From an uncultured bacterium (lineage in GTDB: Bacteria > Patescibacteriota > Minisyncoccia > Phycocordibacterales > Phycocordibacteraceae): a stretch of 6,639 bases of DNA. The stretch lies in assembly GCA_943914435.1 (NCBI GenBank), contig CALUBY010000044.1, positions 1 to 6,639 of the forward strand, given 5' to 3'. Shown here one piece after another: positions 6,151 through 6,639 of this stretch; position 1 is the first letter of the stretch, and the number at the start of each line of letters is the position of its first letter. Below the pieces are notes generated by a model that was not told the origin of the DNA, did not search any database, and saw only the letters and a list, made by a program, of their open reading frames with translations. Made by a program: the position numbers and the translations under genes.

Positions 6151-6639
6151 TTAAACCTCAGGCATCGGTGAGATGGTGATTTTGTTTACACCTTGCCCAC
6201 AACGGTCTTTGACAGTGTGCCGTTCAAAGGCACCTCTCTTCTCAAGTTCAACCATTGGAATGGCGCAGTTAGTCTTCCCTTCAAAGGTGAAGGTAAGCTT
6301 GTTCTTTGTTTTCTGCCCCAATTGAGCGAGCTTGTCTAATGTGCCTTGGGTCTTCTCATCCAACTTGGCCATGTCGGAAGGGTCATACTCAATGACCAAT
6401 GCATTGAGTGCTTGGGTCTTTTCGCCTGTCTTATCGTCTGACACTTCTCTTGTTTGCACAGTTGCGGTCATGCCAGCGTCTTTGGCTGCCTGTTCGATGG
6501 CTCGGGCGTCATCAAGTTGTTCTTTGTACGAGAGCAAGCCTCCTGCCACAGCTCCTAAGGCACACCCTTGGATGGCCTTGTCTCTGTTCTTGGTGAGGAA
6601 AGCGAACGCTCCACCGATGGCGCAACCGATGCCTGCTTT
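6151..6639 (-). CDS. Glycine-zipper envelope protein, 5' end cut off by the window edge
   Basis: The frame is open to the right edge, so the true start lies outside; 162 C-terminal residues are visible. An in-frame GTG at 6549 falls inside the glycine-rich segment and is unlikely to be the start. Visible residues 2-35 form two small-residue hydrophobic stretches (AGIGCAIGGAFAF and GCALGAVAGGLL) joined by a short charged turn, which matches the two-helix glycine-zipper plan of 17-kDa-antigen/YMGG-type envelope proteins. Cysteines within both stretches (visible C6, C26) are unusual. The remaining ~125 residues are hydrophilic and mixed alpha/beta, with C125 and C147 as a possible periplasmic disulfide. 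In known families such proteins are usually lipoproteins, but the signal region is not visible here. It is the most upstream gene seen in the operon, only 3 nt before the next gene. A structural or outer-membrane role in the secretion apparatus is inference. Confidence 0.75.
   Translation of the reverse strand, partial: KAGIGCAIGGAFAFLTKNRDKAIQGCALGAVAGGLLSYKEQLDDARAIEQAAKDAGMTATVQTREVSDDKTGEKTQALNALVIEYDPSDMAKLDEKTQGTLDKLAQLGQKTKNKLTFTFEGKTNCAIPMVELEKRGAFERHTVKDRCGQGVNKITISPMPEV

Noticed and set aside
6151..6549. GTG at 6549 as the start of the glycine-zipper gene
   Set aside because: The frame continues to the window edge with glycine-zipper sequence that belongs to the same domain, so the gene is 5'-truncated by the window.
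6151..6639. OmpA-type peptidoglycan-binding domain in the glycine-zipper protein
   Set aside because: The arrangement after the zipper is loosely like YiaD, but the conserved OmpA-type Asp/Arg peptidoglycan-binding motifs are not visible.
1..6639. CRISPR arrays, tRNA or rRNA genes, insertion sequence ends
   Set aside because: I saw no repeat-spacer pattern, no tRNA-like cloverleaf, no rRNA-like sequence, and no transposase frame or terminal inverted repeats on either strand.

Overview
The window reads as part of a conjugation or type IV secretion (T4SS) locus from a Gram-negative bacterium, probably a proteobacterium and possibly on a plasmid or integrated conjugative element. Three features support this: a large membrane-anchored VirD4/TraG/DotL-type coupling ATPase, two bitopic membrane proteins with long predicted periplasmic domains, and a Sec-exported M15 peptidoglycan peptidase. 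Base composition looks intermediate and no sequence here fixes a genus. No relaxase, VirB4-type ATPase or pilin is visible, so the assignment rests mainly on the coupling protein.

All recognisable genes lie on the minus strand, so transcription runs from high to low coordinates. In that order they are: a glycine-zipper envelope protein cut by the right edge (6151-6639); a bitopic protein with a TolA/TonB-like layout (5380-6147); a second bitopic protein with a periplasmic coiled coil and two cysteines (4793-5362); the 955-residue coupling ATPase (1923-4790); and a soluble, cysteine-free coiled-coil protein (1194-1874). Intergenic gaps are 3, 17, 2 and 48 nt. A strong hairpin terminator at 1148-1169 closes this unit, so the five genes look like one operon. 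After a 116-nt gap with a possible promoter comes a secreted M15 peptidase (244-1077), which ends at its own terminator (178-197).

The leftmost 177 bases contain no convincing gene. They hold a small hairpin and, at 61-100, four GATATC-type units spaced exactly 10 bp apart and ending in a 12-bp palindrome. This looks like a helically phased protein-binding array next to a weak leftward promoter, and it probably controls the next gene beyond the left edge.

A working model: the ATPase receives substrates at the inner membrane, perhaps with the coiled-coil protein as adaptor or cargo. The two bitopic proteins and the glycine-zipper protein would contribute to the envelope-spanning part, and the M15 peptidase would open peptidoglycan for assembly. 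Only the ATPase and peptidase functions are supported by motifs; the rest is inferred from topology and gene order.
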